DNA from: Haliotis asinina
Taxonomy: Eukaryota > Mollusca > Gastropoda > Lepetellida > Haliotidae
Direction of reading: 5' to 3'
Assembly: GCF_037392515.1 (NCBI RefSeq)
Contig: NC_090295.1
Coordinates: 12,605,001 to 12,669,000, forward strand
Length of the DNA: 64,000 nucleotides
The notes beneath the pieces are model-generated. The model was not told the origin of the DNA, searched no databases, and saw nothing but the letters and a program-made list of their open reading frames with translations. Positions within the stretch are counted from its first letter, which is position 1, and the number at the start of each line of letters is the position of its first letter. Below, in pieces: positions 22,811 to 35,700 of this stretch. A program made the translations under genes and the position numbers.

Positions 22811-25800
22811 ATGTTCACCTTTATACTTGGTGTAAGGGGTATTCAGTTTTCCATCATGCTTTTGATTTGTTGTGGTGATGTTCACCCAAATCCGGGACCT
22901 TCGCTATTCAGTCAATCAAACTGGAACGTAGTACATTTAAATGTACGCTGTCTAAGAGAAAAAGTTAATATTATAGGAATAGAATTCAAAGGCTGTGATG
23001 TAATTTGTATTACAGAAACCTGGTTACATTCTGGTATTTCAGATGATGATATCTTAATACCAGGTTTTCACAAACCACTTAGAGAGGATAGATCCACAAG
23101 GGGAGGTGGGGTTGCTATTTACGTCAGTAAACACCTTCTTTGTAAACATATGATCACTTTATCGGTAGTGGGTCTAGAGGCAGTCTGGGTGAAATTTTTA
23201 AGTAAAAATAAGCACCGTCTAGTTGGCACTTTCTATCGTGCTGATAAGAGCAATGCATATTGGGATTTTAATTGACATGTTGATGGGTAATGTAGCAGAC
23301 TTGGATTTAGACGTGATTATTGTAGGAGATTTTAATATTGACTATCTCACTTGTCATAAACAACGTATAGAGTATTTACAAGCAACTTACGGCCTTACAC
23401 AAATTATATCTGAATCTACTAGGATCACGGAACACTCTAGAACATTAATTGATCTAATCTTTGTCTCAAGCTATAATGATGTTTGTTCTTCTGGTGTGAC
23501 TGACCCCGTATGTAGTGACCATTGTCCAGTCTTCGTTATTTTGAAAAGCTGCAAATCACAAACCTCATGTTTCAAGAGAAAGAAACTGTAACAGTTAGAA
23601 ACAGAGAAAACCATGGATGACAGCTGAAATACGAAAACTAATTCGTAAACGTAACCGCAAACATAAGCTCGCCAAACGAAGAAATTCTTCCACTGACTGG
23701 AAATTGTTTAGGAATTTAAGAAATAAAGTGGTATCAGCTGTAAGGAAATCAAAAGAATTATATTTTCAGAAATTAGACAATATTATCAATGATAATTGTG
23801 ATAGTAAGACATGGTGGCGTCTGATAAAATCTTATCTTAGAAGAAAGGAAACATGTATATCCTTTGCACCTATATCACACGAAAATGTAACATATGAGGA
23901 TCCAGAATCAATAGCAAACATCTTAAAGAATTTTTTTGCGAGTCAATCTACTGTCCCAGATCCGGATCGACCGCTTCCTCTCCCAGTTATGATAACACAA
24001 AGTAGATTAGACTGTATTGAGTTATCACAGCGCGATGTCCAAGACATATTGCTTCCTCTTAACACTAGAAATGCTATTGGCCCAGATGGAATTGGAAATA
24101 CCTTTCTTAAGCTCAGTGCTATTAAATTATCATTTCCCCAGTGTGAGATTTTTAACAAATCTCTTCACACAGCGGTTTTTGGAAAAAGGTATCGGTAATT
24201 CCTCTACACAAGAAGGGTTCAGTAAATGAATGTGGCAACTACTGACCTGTTGCCCTTTGCAGTTGCGTATCTAAAGTTTTCGGAAAGTGTGTCCCTAAAT
24301 ACTTGTTTAATTATTTTAGAGATAATAATATCATTAGTACAATGCAATCTGAATTTATTCCTGGTGATTCTACGGCTTATCAGTTAATGGATTTGTACAA
24401 TTTTATTGCAAGTGCTTTGGATAAAGGTAAAGAAGTAAGAGCAGTGTTCTGTGATATAAGTAAAGCATTTGACAAAGTATGGCATAGGCGACTTTTAAAC
24501 AAATTACAGACATTTGGAATTAGTGGTAAAGTGATAGTATGGCTAAGTAGTTATTTAAGTAACAGAGTCCAGAAGGTACTTATAAATGGATATAACTCTA
24601 AATATATTCCTGTGTTGGCAGGAGTTCCTCAGGGTTCAGGTTTAGGGCCTCTATTATTCTTAATATACATTAATGACCTTGTGGATAATACTGATTGTAA
24701 CATACGTCTTTTTGCTGAAGACACATCTTTGTACGTAATAATAGAAGATCCTGTTTTGACAGCAAACAGTCTTAATGAAGATTTACAAAAAATATCAACT
24801 TGGGCGAATAAATGGCAAGTGAAATTCAACCCCTAAGAAAACGGAAACAATTCAATTTAGCAGAAAACGGATTGCCAGCCCCAGACCCTCTTTATTTATG
24901 AAAGGGAGTCCTATAAATGAAGTTGATGAACATAAACACTTAGGTCTTATATTTCAAAATGATGCTAATTGGGCTGCTCAAATCAATAATATTGTAGATA
25001 GAGTTACTCCTATGATAAACTGCTTGAGAAGTTTGAAATATCGTTTATCGCGTAGGTCACTTCAGATTATGTACCTTTCATTCTGCCGTTATTTGACTAT
25101 TGCAGTCACGTCTGGGACAACTGCACCTCTGCTCAGAATACCGCTTTAGAAAAATTACAGTTATATGCATTAAGGACAATCTGTGGGGCAACAAGAGGAA
25201 CAAGCCATAACAAACTATATGCAGAAACTATGTTCATTCCTCTTATTGAGAGAAGACATACAAAAATTAACCCTCTTCCATAAAACGATAAACGGCAAAG
25301 CACCAGACCACTTATGTGCTCTTGTCCCAGACAGCGTTTCGGTCAATAATTCATACAACTTAAAAGATTCACCAAACTTACACAACATTCGCGTGAAAAC
25401 AACTCTTTATTCAAGATCCTTTTTACCAAGTACAGTAGATCTTTGGAATGCTTTACCAAATGACGTTAAAATGATGCAATCCCAAAAATCATTTATTGAA
25501 AAAATAACCACACAACCTGGACATACATTTAGATTTAATGTGAATTATGGAAGTCGATTTTGTCAAATTATTCACTGCAGGCTTCGTCTAGGATGTAGTG
25601 ATCTGAACTATCAGAAATTTGAACGACATTTTTCAAACGATCCTTCCTGCTCTTGTTGCGCTCCTCGTGAAGATACCCAACACTATCTACTTGTCTGTCC
25701 TAATTACACTGTACGAAGAAATGATGCAGAATATTACAAACATGGATACAGCTTAAAGACAATCTTATATGGAAATAGTGAACTATCTGGTCTTGATAAT

Positions 25801-25869
25801 CAAGCCATCTTAAAATCCGTCTACCTCTTCGTCATTGATTCTCGTAGATTTGATACTAAATGTGGTTGA
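22811..25869 (+). pseudogene. LINE ORF2 (AP endonuclease and reverse transcriptase), broken
   Basis: From the ATG a hydrophobic start leads into a 2A-like motif, then the AP endonuclease (HLNVRCLREKV, CITETWLHSG, RGGGVAIYV, IIVGDFNIDYL, SDHCPVF). RT follows with NAIGPDGIGN, CDISKAFDKVWH, GVPQGSGLGPLLF and the active-site box, here FAEDTSLY where FADD is usual. The C-terminus has CSCCAPREDTQHYLLVCPNY, a Cys/His cluster of CR1/L2-type proteins. Frame changes occur near 23260, 23590, 24190-24300, 24835 and 25150. The copy cannot be active. Confidence 0.8.
22877..22900 (+). other. 2A-like ribosome-skipping motif in LINE ORF2
   Basis: The codons read DVHPNPGP about 22 residues after the ATG, preceded by a hydrophobic run (IMLLICCG). 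Canonical 2A is D(V/I)ExNPGP; here His replaces Glu. 2A-like sequences at the N-terminus of ORF2 are documented in APE-type LINEs of molluscs, lancelets and sea urchins. If functional it would release a short hydrophobic leader from the endonuclease. Confidence 0.6.
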
Positions 25870-26030
25870 GAATTACTAGCTCTAAGAAATATACTGGTTG
25901 TTTTTGAAACATTAACCATTAACTAGTTTCATGTGGATTTACCTTGTGGTTTGTCATGTGACTATCTTCTATTAGAACTTTGGTTATTTACTTTTGTAAA
26001 ATGCATTGGAGAGGCATTAACATAAGCTTT

Positions 26031-26945
26031 TAACTTGTTTGCCAATCCATTCGTTTTTCACGAATAAACATGCTTAAACCATATTTCCAGAACAACAGAG
26101 TTACAGCGAAGTATGCATTTATCTCCCTTCGATTGTTGTCACTCGCCAAGACGTAAGAAATATGTACATTATTTTGAATGGACTGTAGGATGTGACGAAT
26201 CATCAACCGGTTGGGTGGCATGGCTACAAAAAGGCGCACATCAGACCTCACTACCAAAGAGAAGGACAGAGTCGACTTAAAACCAAGAGAGCTAACTCCT
26301 GTTGAAACACTTACCTGGTTAATTACTTCCCTTTGACCAAGACCAAGCACGAGTGGGAACGTCGGGATTGCTTCCCTTTGACCACGAACAAACAAGGCTG
26401 CTACGCCCCTCTCCACAACAATGCGATTATTTGATAGTTACACTATACAAAACCCTGCAAAGCCATTCGAATTCAACACCTTCATAAGAGATGTTATGAT
26501 GGAAGAGATTGACATAATGCCGGAAAAATATTGAACGTTCAGTTTAACTCAGAGTGTTGCCAAACTCCTGAAAGCAACTTTTCATAGTTCAGCTATACAT
26601 TATTTAAAGTATGTATCAATTACCACAGAATTTTCTTTTCTCATCAATAAAGTTTGGATTTACTTGATGTAGCTTAATTTGCTTGTGCGTTCAAAATCAA
26701 GTTTCCAAGGTACTGTAGCTTCACATGCCAAACAAGTACAGGGTCAATTCATTCTTGACATCATGCAAGTCAAACTATAATCAGGCATCATGGGAAATAT
26801 GTATTCAAGGCTCAAAAAACAATTTCAAAATGGCCATATGGCTGCCACATTTAAAGTAGAATCTGACATGTTGTATTTGAGATCACACTTTTTCAAGGAA
26901 GTAGAGATTCCAGTATCTTTGGGATATATCATTTAATTCCCGAAG
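26031..26945. other. no gene recognised
   Basis: The longest frame (minus strand, 26416-26030) has no recognisable domain or splice context. It is treated as non-coding. Confidence 0.4.
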
Positions 26946-27135
26946 GTCCAAGTTAGAATTGATCTTCTTGTAACACATGCTTGTCGTAATAAATAACTAA
27001 AGGCTAAAGGGGTCGGGTGGTCCGAATTGCTGACTTGGTTGACACACATTTTCATATTCCAATGGCGTAGATCGATGCTCATGCTCTTGATCACTGGAAT
27101 GTCCAATCCAGACTCAATTACTTACAGAACACCAC
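26946..27135 (+). repeat. SINE family B copy, 3'-truncated
   Basis: Contains aagttagaattgatcttctt, acatgcttgtcgtaat, a variant of ggggtcgggtggtc, gctgacttggttgacacaca and gatcactggaatgtccaatc. The tail is missing. Confidence 0.75.
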
Positions 27136-28070
27136 CATTAGCAAAGCAGAGATTCTGGGTCCTTTGGGGTTTCGTCAACCAGGATCTGAACCAACACTCA
27201 GAGTCAGGCACGTATCACCAGCACATAAAGTCAGTAATCTGCCAGCACAGATTTCACAAGTATCGCACAAATAACTACCTCTGAGCAATTTCAGAGACAC
27301 TTTAGCTTGAATCATTCATACTGATGTCGGTTCAATAATTCTTGCAGTTCTGTTATATAAGTTAATGAGGGACAACCACACAGAGACCTATCATTGAAAC
27401 TCACTGGACTTTCAGTCTTGTCAGCTAATAACAAGTAATAAACAAGTGTTATACAAAAGTATTTTATTTCCAATATCAACATGAAATGGATGTGGTAAAA
27501 TCTGACAATTCCTCTTTAACATGTATAATGTCACCAACAATGATTTTTTATCAATGGCAAGATTGCATTCAGAGAAATATGTATTTCATATGGTTAAGAC
27601 TACACAGGTAAACACATGTTTATGATCAGTATTCTGCCCAAGCTAGTTCATACTTTACCATTCAGGCAACAATCTTTGGCTATACAGCTTTATTATTATT
27701 AACATAAACAACATTTGGGTGTAGCTACAAACATCATTATCATCCTTTCTAGGCAGCGGTTATCACTTGCTTAAGAACAGTGTTAGCAGCTACACTGATA
27801 TGTCACTGACACCAGTAAAGACATAAATCCATAGATCTGTCCCCTTTCTTCTAAAGATTCTTGTTGAGTATGGTTCTTCTGATTCCAAAACAAATTTCTC
27901 AGAGCACTCATTGCAGCCATTACCGTGCCTACAGTAATTCCTACCTTGTTCATGAGGGCATAACATATATACACTTATTAGTAAATTATGTCACAGTGTC
28001 ACTCTCACTATGAATATTTTGAAACAATTGATACCTCCATATTAACTCAAGACAACATCAATTAATCTCA
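27136..28070. other. no gene recognised
   Basis: AT-rich, with no coding or RNA signal seen. Confidence 0.4.
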
Positions 28071-28077
28071 ATTAGGA

Positions 28078-28186
28078 GATAAACATCATGTGTTGGCCAT
28101 TTTTCGGGTGTTATTGAGTATTTGAAGCACGGGAATGCATTTGGAATCAATAACACCCGGAAATTGGCCAACACATGATGTTTATC
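28078..28186. repeat. long hairpin, 40-bp stem
   Basis: The left arm starts gataaacatcatgtgttggc and the right arm ends gccaacacatgatgtttatc. The arms (28078-28117, 28147-28186) pair with only about two mismatches around a 29-nt loop. A second inverted pair flanks further right (ttgtaaacacaaaagt near 28191 with acttttggtttacaa near 28494), so this may be one end of a foldback or MITE-like element spanning to about 28510. Confidence 0.75.
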
Positions 28187-28743
28187 GACATTGTAAACAC
28201 AAAAGTAAACCAAATGGTTTTACTGTCTGCACTCGTTTACATCGAATACGGACACAGCAGTGAAGTGTCATCAGCTGGCCGTTTCAGCTGGTTCTCATGG
28301 TAGCATCTGGAGTTGCTCATTTGTGACGTCATTCTAACTTTACGTCACAATATGATTTGAATGACGTCACCACTGTTGATGACACAACAAAACAATTGTT
28401 TACGTGTCAATACGCGGTGAATAGTTTTTCAGTTTCCGGGAATCTAATACCATTTAATCATGTTTTTCAACCAATCAGATTACAGAACACAGTAACTTTT
28501 GGTTTACAATAGACAATTACGCACAGATTATTGACGAGAAAGAGGACAAAACTTGACTACATGAACATGTATATCTGCAAAAAAAAATTGTTGTTTGTTG
28601 AAAACTCTTTCCTGTCTGCATTAACAATGTATTCCAATGTATGCTCCCGATAATTGTTTATAAGGTCAGTTGCCAAAGCTGATACTGAACAGAATACTAA
28701 AACTAAATTAACACAAAATATGAAAACACCTGAAAAATGTCTT
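28187..28743. other. no gene recognised
   Basis: Non-coding. It includes the possible right part of the foldback element up to about 28510. Confidence 0.4.
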
Positions 28744-28918
28744 GATGAGTGAGTGAGTGAGTGAGTTAAATTTTACACTGGTTTTGGCAATATTCCAGCA
28801 ATATCATAGCAGACGACACCAGAAAATGGGCCTCACACATTGTACCCATGTGGGGAATCAGACCTGGGTCTTCAGTGTGACCAGCTAACGCTTTAACCAC
28901 TAGACTACCCACACCTGA
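28744..28918 (-). repeat. tRNA-derived SINE (family A)
   Basis: Complete copy: gagtgagtgagtgagtgag, the complemented tail (ttggcaatattccagcaata), complement of tctggtgtcgtctg, complement of the B box (aatcagacctgggtcttcag) and of the A box (acgctttaaccactagacta). Confidence 0.85.
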
Positions 28919-30413
28919 CAAATAAGTACATTATACTTCACACTCTCAGGCAGTAATCAACAAGCATTCACACCTACATCTGTTCCATGGATCAACTGTA
29001 TGGGTACACAAATTAAGCCTGTTGTCCTTAGTCTCACTCATCACAACTTTCTGGATATTTTTGAGCAGCTTGGTTCATCATTTTACATGAACTAGATCAT
29101 GGGTGTCAGAGTCTTTTCTCAACAAGCCTTCAGATATTGAAGTTAACATTGTACATATTGAATAACTGTTAAACTAAAATTGTTAGAACTCAGTGATTGA
29201 TCAATAACTGATTGTAATTATAAGACCTTTCACATAACTCATGTGAGCAACAGTTTGACATAATCATAACATTATAACAGGTAGTGATTAACACCACTAT
29301 CAAGGATATTGCCTGTCAAGACACGCACACAAGGATGTTATTTATATTATATTTTACAGGTCAGGAAACTGCATTAGTTGTTTATATCTTTATATAACAA
29401 ACAAAAAAAATAAGAATCATACATTCTAACTAATAATTTGATGTTTATTTTTTTATTAATATCAAATAGTCTTCTGAGACCATTGATAATCACTGACACA
29501 AGCGAGATCAACCGACTGACTGATCATTTGATCAATCACTCCATCACTAATCTAAATACCCCAAAACAAAGACATAAAAAAAATATACCTGAGGAATGAA
29601 CAAGATGATAAAAACACCATGGGTATCTGATAATGCCACTTGTTACAAAAAATAAATGATTGACACAACCACAACATTCATATAAAATTAGTTGTAGAAA
29701 ACAGTATTCACTGACGGTTAAAATGTTCAAGGGACTGTTGACACTGACAGTCTCACCTGTAGTTCATAACACACAAATCCTTGGCTGCCATTGGATGACA
29801 TCCTGGGACTACACAAAGAGAACATACACATAAACAGTGGATCTGATTGAACAAGGCCATTCAAAGGTCAATCCTTTTCTAAGACAGTAATTATCACAAA
29901 AATTAAGTCATTCAATAAAGTTGGCCCATGATCTATACATGAATGTGGGTGATGTTACACGATTTTCAACTGAATTTCAGTTCAGTTATGTCATGGCATC
30001 TTGAACAAAATCCCAAATTATACTAGGTAACAGGTGTAACACAAATGTACCACACAGCACATTACTCTAATCACTTCCTAATCATTGTCAGTCTCACATA
30101 TCAACCTTCAGCAACTTATGGCTGTCTTAAAAGCTACCAACAAAATGGTTTGATCAATGTGCAGATTTGACAAAAAACAAACAAGTGAGTATAGATTTAA
30201 GCCACTTTAGGAAAATAGAACCCTTGCCATTCTAAGAAATCATGGCCAAAAGCACATTATCACAAGTGTGTGTTAATGATCACAATCCAACACTAACTAT
30301 GCCTACTATCAAAAACAGCAAATTAAACTGCCATCATTTTATCACACAAGTAGTGTATACCAGTATACCAGGAGTATTACGTCAAGGAATACATAAAGCC
30401 CATCACTGAATGT
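28919..30413. other. no gene recognised
   Basis: 1.5 kb of AT-rich sequence without supported coding frames, RNAs or clear repeats. Confidence 0.4.
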
Positions 30414-30548
30414 GAGTAGTGAGTGAGTAAGTATGGCTGTATGCTGCTTTTAGTAACATTCCAGCAATGCCATGGCTGGGGACACCAGAAATGGAGTTCA
30501 CATATTTCATCCATGAGGGAAATTGAACCAAGGTCTTTGGTGTGACGT
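30414..30548 (-). repeat. tRNA-derived SINE (family A), head-truncated
   Basis: gtgagtgagtaagtatggct, then the complemented tail (tagtaacattccagcaatgc), complement of tctggtgtcccc and a partial tRNA-like head. It breaks off before the A box. Confidence 0.75.
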
Positions 30549-30982
30549 GCCAACACGTCTAGGTTCCTCCAGCACCCGCACAACGGGTATGAATGATATG
30601 AGCTGGAGTCCCTTAATGAGTGACGCCCTCATTGAATATAACATTCCTAACTTACGGGCATCTCTCTTACTCTTTTTGTCTTAAATAGTTTTCACAGTTT
30701 TAACTGTCATACCTCTAAACCAGAATGCTTTGTGTGATCCTGATAAATTTGGTCACAGAAAGAAATTTATCATCCAAAACTGTGATTCCACAGGAGATAT
30801 CACTTGTGTAAGATCAGATGATATCTACTAAGAGATATCGTTTTGACAGTAGATTTTGCACAAGGCCCTGACAATGCTGTAACTTGATGACATCACAATG
30901 CCATAACAAATCTAATGGCAGTGCTGTGTTCAGAGATGTACCTTTTTCATTGAAAACTAATGAAGAATGATTTTGGATAATA

Positions 30983-31114
30983 AATAGAATGTCACCCTCA
31001 TGTTGACAGATATCAGTTATATCAACACTTGTTGATAAAGGTAAAAATTTGTTACTTTATCAGCTCGTGTTGATATATTTGATATCAGTACACACTTGGG
31101 TGAGATTCTCTATA
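30983..31114. repeat. 135-bp near-perfect palindrome
   Basis: Two arms of about 60 bp meet near 31049. Left arm elements gaatgtcaccctcatgt, gatatcagttatatcaacac and gttgataaagg are mirrored on the right by tgatatatttgatatc and acttgggtgagattc. Typical of a foldback MITE. It would also fold into a pre-miRNA-sized hairpin if transcribed. Confidence 0.65.
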
Positions 31115-32002
31115 TACCTCAGCAAGGGACAACAAATACCATATACCCTGTGACAAAGGAAACAGGCTAGAAATGGGCATTTGAGCATGACAAAAATCTC
31201 TTGTTCTCCACAACAATTCAAAGGCCTGTCAATGAAAGTTACACAAGGCATGACAAGTCTACCTTAGGTGAAATGAGTTCTTCTTTTTCGCATGAGGGGT
31301 AAATAACATTGGGCCTAAAACCACATACATCCCTCAAAATTCTGCTTAAACACACAGTGTTCCGACATGTGGCCTTCCCCTCCATGAGAAATATTTGCTT
31401 ATTTACAATTAGAACATACTACTGGATGGGTCAATAGCGACAAAAATGCAATAAAAATTATGTGAGCATCTAATCAAGCTAAATGCATAAAACACAATCA
31501 AGACAAAGACATATACATGACATGCCATTCTGGAACGAGCCATTTTTTCTCACTTTGTTTCAGATATGTATAGGCAATATTAATATAAACAAACAAGAAA
31601 TTCTGTCAGGTTACATATATTTTGTCTAAGCCATTATTTACAGGAATGACAAAGTGTAGTCCTTGATTTGTATACAGAGCTTACAGAGCAAATACCGCTG
31701 TCACACTTCTGTATATATCAAGGCTCCTTATAAATGAAAATTCAAACCACAGTCCATATGCTCATACTTGCAAAACATTTCGATTACTTTAACTTATGTG
31801 TGACCAGTGTATGAAACTCCTACAAAAAGACAGGGAGCCCACAGGGCTGATAACTAAAATGTTGCTGGCCCTTGTAACATGTAACCAGCCCTGTATTAAA
31901 ACAAGGAAACTGAGATATTGTGTTGAAATAAAGTAATTAATGAATTACTTGTAGTGAGGTAAACTTAAACATGTGCAAAATGCAAATTTAATTATGAGTG
32001 AG
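31115..32002. other. no gene recognised
   Basis: Non-coding sequence without features I can name. Confidence 0.4.
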
Positions 32003-32270
32003 TGAGTTTAATTTTACACTGCACTCAGCAATATTCCAGCAATATGGAGGCGGTCAGTACATAGACAGAGTCTGGACCAGACAATCCAGTGATCAACAGC
32101 ATCAGCATCGATCTGCGCAGCTGGGAACCGATGACATGTGTCAACCAAGTCAGCAAGTCTGACCAACCAATCTCATTAGTTGCCTATTATAACAAGCATG
32201 GCCTTTTATGGCAAGCATGGGTTGCTGAAGGCCTATTCTACCCTGATCTTCACACTACTTCTTCTTCCTT
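32003..32270 (-). repeat. SINE family B copy, full length
   Basis: Begins gagtgagtttaattttacac with the shared tail cactcagcaatattccagca, then gagtctggaccagacaatcc, agtgatcaacagcatcagca, the acatgtgtcaaccaagtcag block and ggcaagcatgggttgctgaa. It is the best-preserved copy of the family in the window. Confidence 0.85.
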
Positions 32271-32780
32271 CACACGTTTGAACATTTTTCCATACTGCTT
32301 TCTCAATTTAAGTAAAACCTAGCCTTCTTATGACCTTCTAAGTATTGTATAGGTTTTCATCTGTGACTATTCTACCTTTCTTAAGTACATTCCAAATTGT
32401 AACATGCGTTAAGCTGCATTCAGTGTCAATACCATAAAAAGTGAAAATTTCAGGATTTCTATTTAGCAGCACTACCCTTTAACTGTAAAATCAGTCAAAA
32501 AGTAGAATTTAAGCAAGACCCAAATATCACATCACTTGAGATCTTCAAAGACCATTTCCATATATAACTAGAGCTCAGTCACGACCTCCCAACTTGCTCA
32601 GTGGTATTATCATGGATTCAAGGGGTGTGAATTCCTGTGACCTATACGCAGAAAATTAACAATGGACGCAACAATATTTAACAGCACATCCACAAGGATG
32701 CATAAAAAGTCCAAATACTTTTTGTAAAAATTTCAGTCAAATGAAAATAAGTAGTCTCTGAGTCTGCAACTATGCGGGTT
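32271..32780. other. no gene recognised
   Basis: Spacer before the 74-bp array, with no coding signal. Confidence 0.4.
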
Positions 32781-35700
32781 GCAATTAAATTACTGTAACA
32801 GTGTGATGATCATGAAACACAACACAATAACAGTAGCTGAATATGGTATCATTTGCAATTAAATTACTGTAACAGTGTGATGATCATGAAACACAACACA
32901 ATAACAGTAGCTGAATATGGTATCATTTGCAATTAAATTACTGTAACAGTGTGATGATCATGAAACAAAACACAATAACAGTAGCTGAATATGGTATCAT
33001 TTGCAATTAAATTACTGTAACAGTGTGATGATCATGAAACACAACACAATAACAGTAGCTGAATATGGTATCATTTGCAATTAAATTACTGTAACAGTGT
33101 GATGATCATGAAACACAACACAATAACAGTAGCTGAATATGGTATCATTTGCAATTAAATTACTGTAACAGTGTGATGATCATGAAACACAACACAATAA
33201 CAGTAGCTGAATATGGTATCATTTGCAATTAAATTACTGTAACAGTGTGATGATCATGAAACACAACACAATAACAGTAGCTGAATATGGTATCATTTGC
33301 AATTAAATTACTGTAACAGTGTGATGATCATGAAACACAACACAATAACAGTAGCTGAATATGGTATCATTTGCAATTAAATTACTGTAACAGTGTGATG
33401 ATCATGAAACACAACACAATAACAGTAGCTGAATATGGTATCATTTGCAATTAAATTACTGTAACAGTGTGATGATCATGAAACACAACACAATAACAGT
33501 AGCTGAATATGGTATCATTTGCAATTAAATTACTGTAACAGTGTGATGATCATGAAACACAACACAATAACAGTAGCTGAATATGGTATCATTTGCAATT
33601 AAATTACTGTAACAGTGTGATGATCATGAAACACAACACAATAACAGTAGCTGAATATGGTATCATTTGCAATTAAATTACTGTAACAGTGTGATGATCA
33701 TGAAACACAACACAATAACAGTAGCTGAATATGGTATCATTTGCAATTAAATTACTGTAACAGTGTGATGATCATGAAACAAAACACAATAACAGTAGCT
33801 GAATATGGTATCATTTGCAATTAAATTACTGTAACAGTGTGATGATCATGAAACAAAACACAATAACAGTAGCTGAATATGGTATCATTTGCAATTAAAT
33901 TACTGTAACAGTGTGATGATCATGAAACACAACACAATAACAGTAGCTGAATATGGTATCATTTGCAATTAAATTACTGTAACAGTGTGATGATCATGAA
34001 ACACAACACAATAACAGTAGCTGAATATGGTATCATTTGCAATTAAATTACTGTAACAGTGTGATGATCATGAAACACAACACAATAACAGTAGCTGAAT
34101 ATGGTATCATTTGCAATTAAATTACTGTAACAGTGTGATGATCATGAAACACAACACAATAACAGTAGCTGAATATGGTATCATTTGCAATTAAATTACT
34201 GTAACAGTGTGATGATCATGAAACACAACACAATAACAGTAGCTGAATATGGTATCATTTGCAATTAAATTACTGTAACAGTGTGATGATCATGAAACAC
34301 AACACAATAACAGTAGCTGAATATGGTATCATTTGCAATTAAATTACTGTAACAGTGTGATGATCATGAAACACAACACAATAACAGTAGCTGAATATGG
34401 TATCATTTGCAATTAAATTACTGTAACAGTGTGATGATCATGAAACACAACACAATAACAGTAGCTGAATATGGTATCATTTGCAATTAAATTACTGTAA
34501 CAGTGTGATGATCATGAAACACAACACAATAACAGTAGCTGAATATGGTATCATTTGCAATTAAATTACTGTAACAGTGTGATGATCATGAAACACAACA
34601 CAATAACAGTAGCTGAATATGGTATCATTTGCAATTAAATTACTGTAACAGTGTGATGATCATGAAACACAACACAATAACAGTAGCTGAATATGGTATC
34701 ATTTGCAATTAAATTACTGTAACAGTGTGATGATCATGAAACACAACACAATAACAGTAGCTGAATATGGTATCATTTGCAATTAAATTACTGTAACAGT
34801 GTGATGATCATGAAACACAACACAATAACAGTAGCTGAATATGGTATCATTTGCAATTAAATTACTGTAACAGTGTGATGATCATGAAACACAACACAAT
34901 AACAGTAGCTGAATATGGTATCATTTGCAATTAAATTACTGTAACAGTGTGATGATCATGAAACACAACACAATAACAGTAGCTGAATATGGTATCATTT
35001 GCAATTAAATTACTGTAACAGTGTGATGATCATGAAACACAACACAATAACAGTAGCTGAATATGGTATCATTTGCAATTAAATTACTGTAACAGTGTGA
35101 TGATCATGAAACACAACACAATAACAGTAGCTGAATATGGTATCATTTGCAATTAAATTACTGTAACAGTGTGATGATCATGAAACACAACACAATAACA
35201 GTAGCTGAATATGGTATCATTTGCAATTAAATTACTGTAACAGTGTGATGATCATGAAACACAACACAATAACAGTAGCTGAATATGGTATCATTTGCAA
35301 TTAAATTACTGTAACAGTGTGATGATCATGAAACACAACACAATAACAGTAGCTGAATATGGTATCATTTGCAATTAAATTACTGTAACAGTGTGATGAT
35401 CATGAAACACAACACAATAACAGTAGCTGAATATGGTATCATTTGCAATTAAATTACTGTAACAGTGTGATGATCATGAAACACAACACAATAACAGTAG
35501 CTGAATATGGTATCATTTGCAATTAAATTACTGTAACAGTGTGATGATCATGAAACACAACACAATAACAGTAGCTGAATATGGTATCATTTGCAATTAA
35601 ATTACTGTAACAGTGTGATGATCATGAAACACAACACAATAACAGTAGCTGAATATGGTATCATTTGCAATTAAATTACTGTAACAGTGTGATGATCATG

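Larger units (their letters stand above)
20700..26030 (+). mobile_element. CR1/L2-like LINE, near full length, inactive
   Basis: A non-LTR retrotransposon with ORF1 (coiled coil plus RRM-like domain), a spacer of about 1 kb, and ORF2 (AP endonuclease, reverse transcriptase, C-terminal Cys/His region). ORF2 is in at least four frames, so the copy is dead. The outer limits are approximate: the 5' leader may begin near 20700 and the 3' UTR runs to about 26030. No terminal microsatellite or poly(A) tract is clear. Confidence 0.75.

Noticed and set aside
26030-26416. 128-aa minus-strand ORF
   Set aside because: No domain, poor context, and it overlaps the LINE 3' end; treated as chance.
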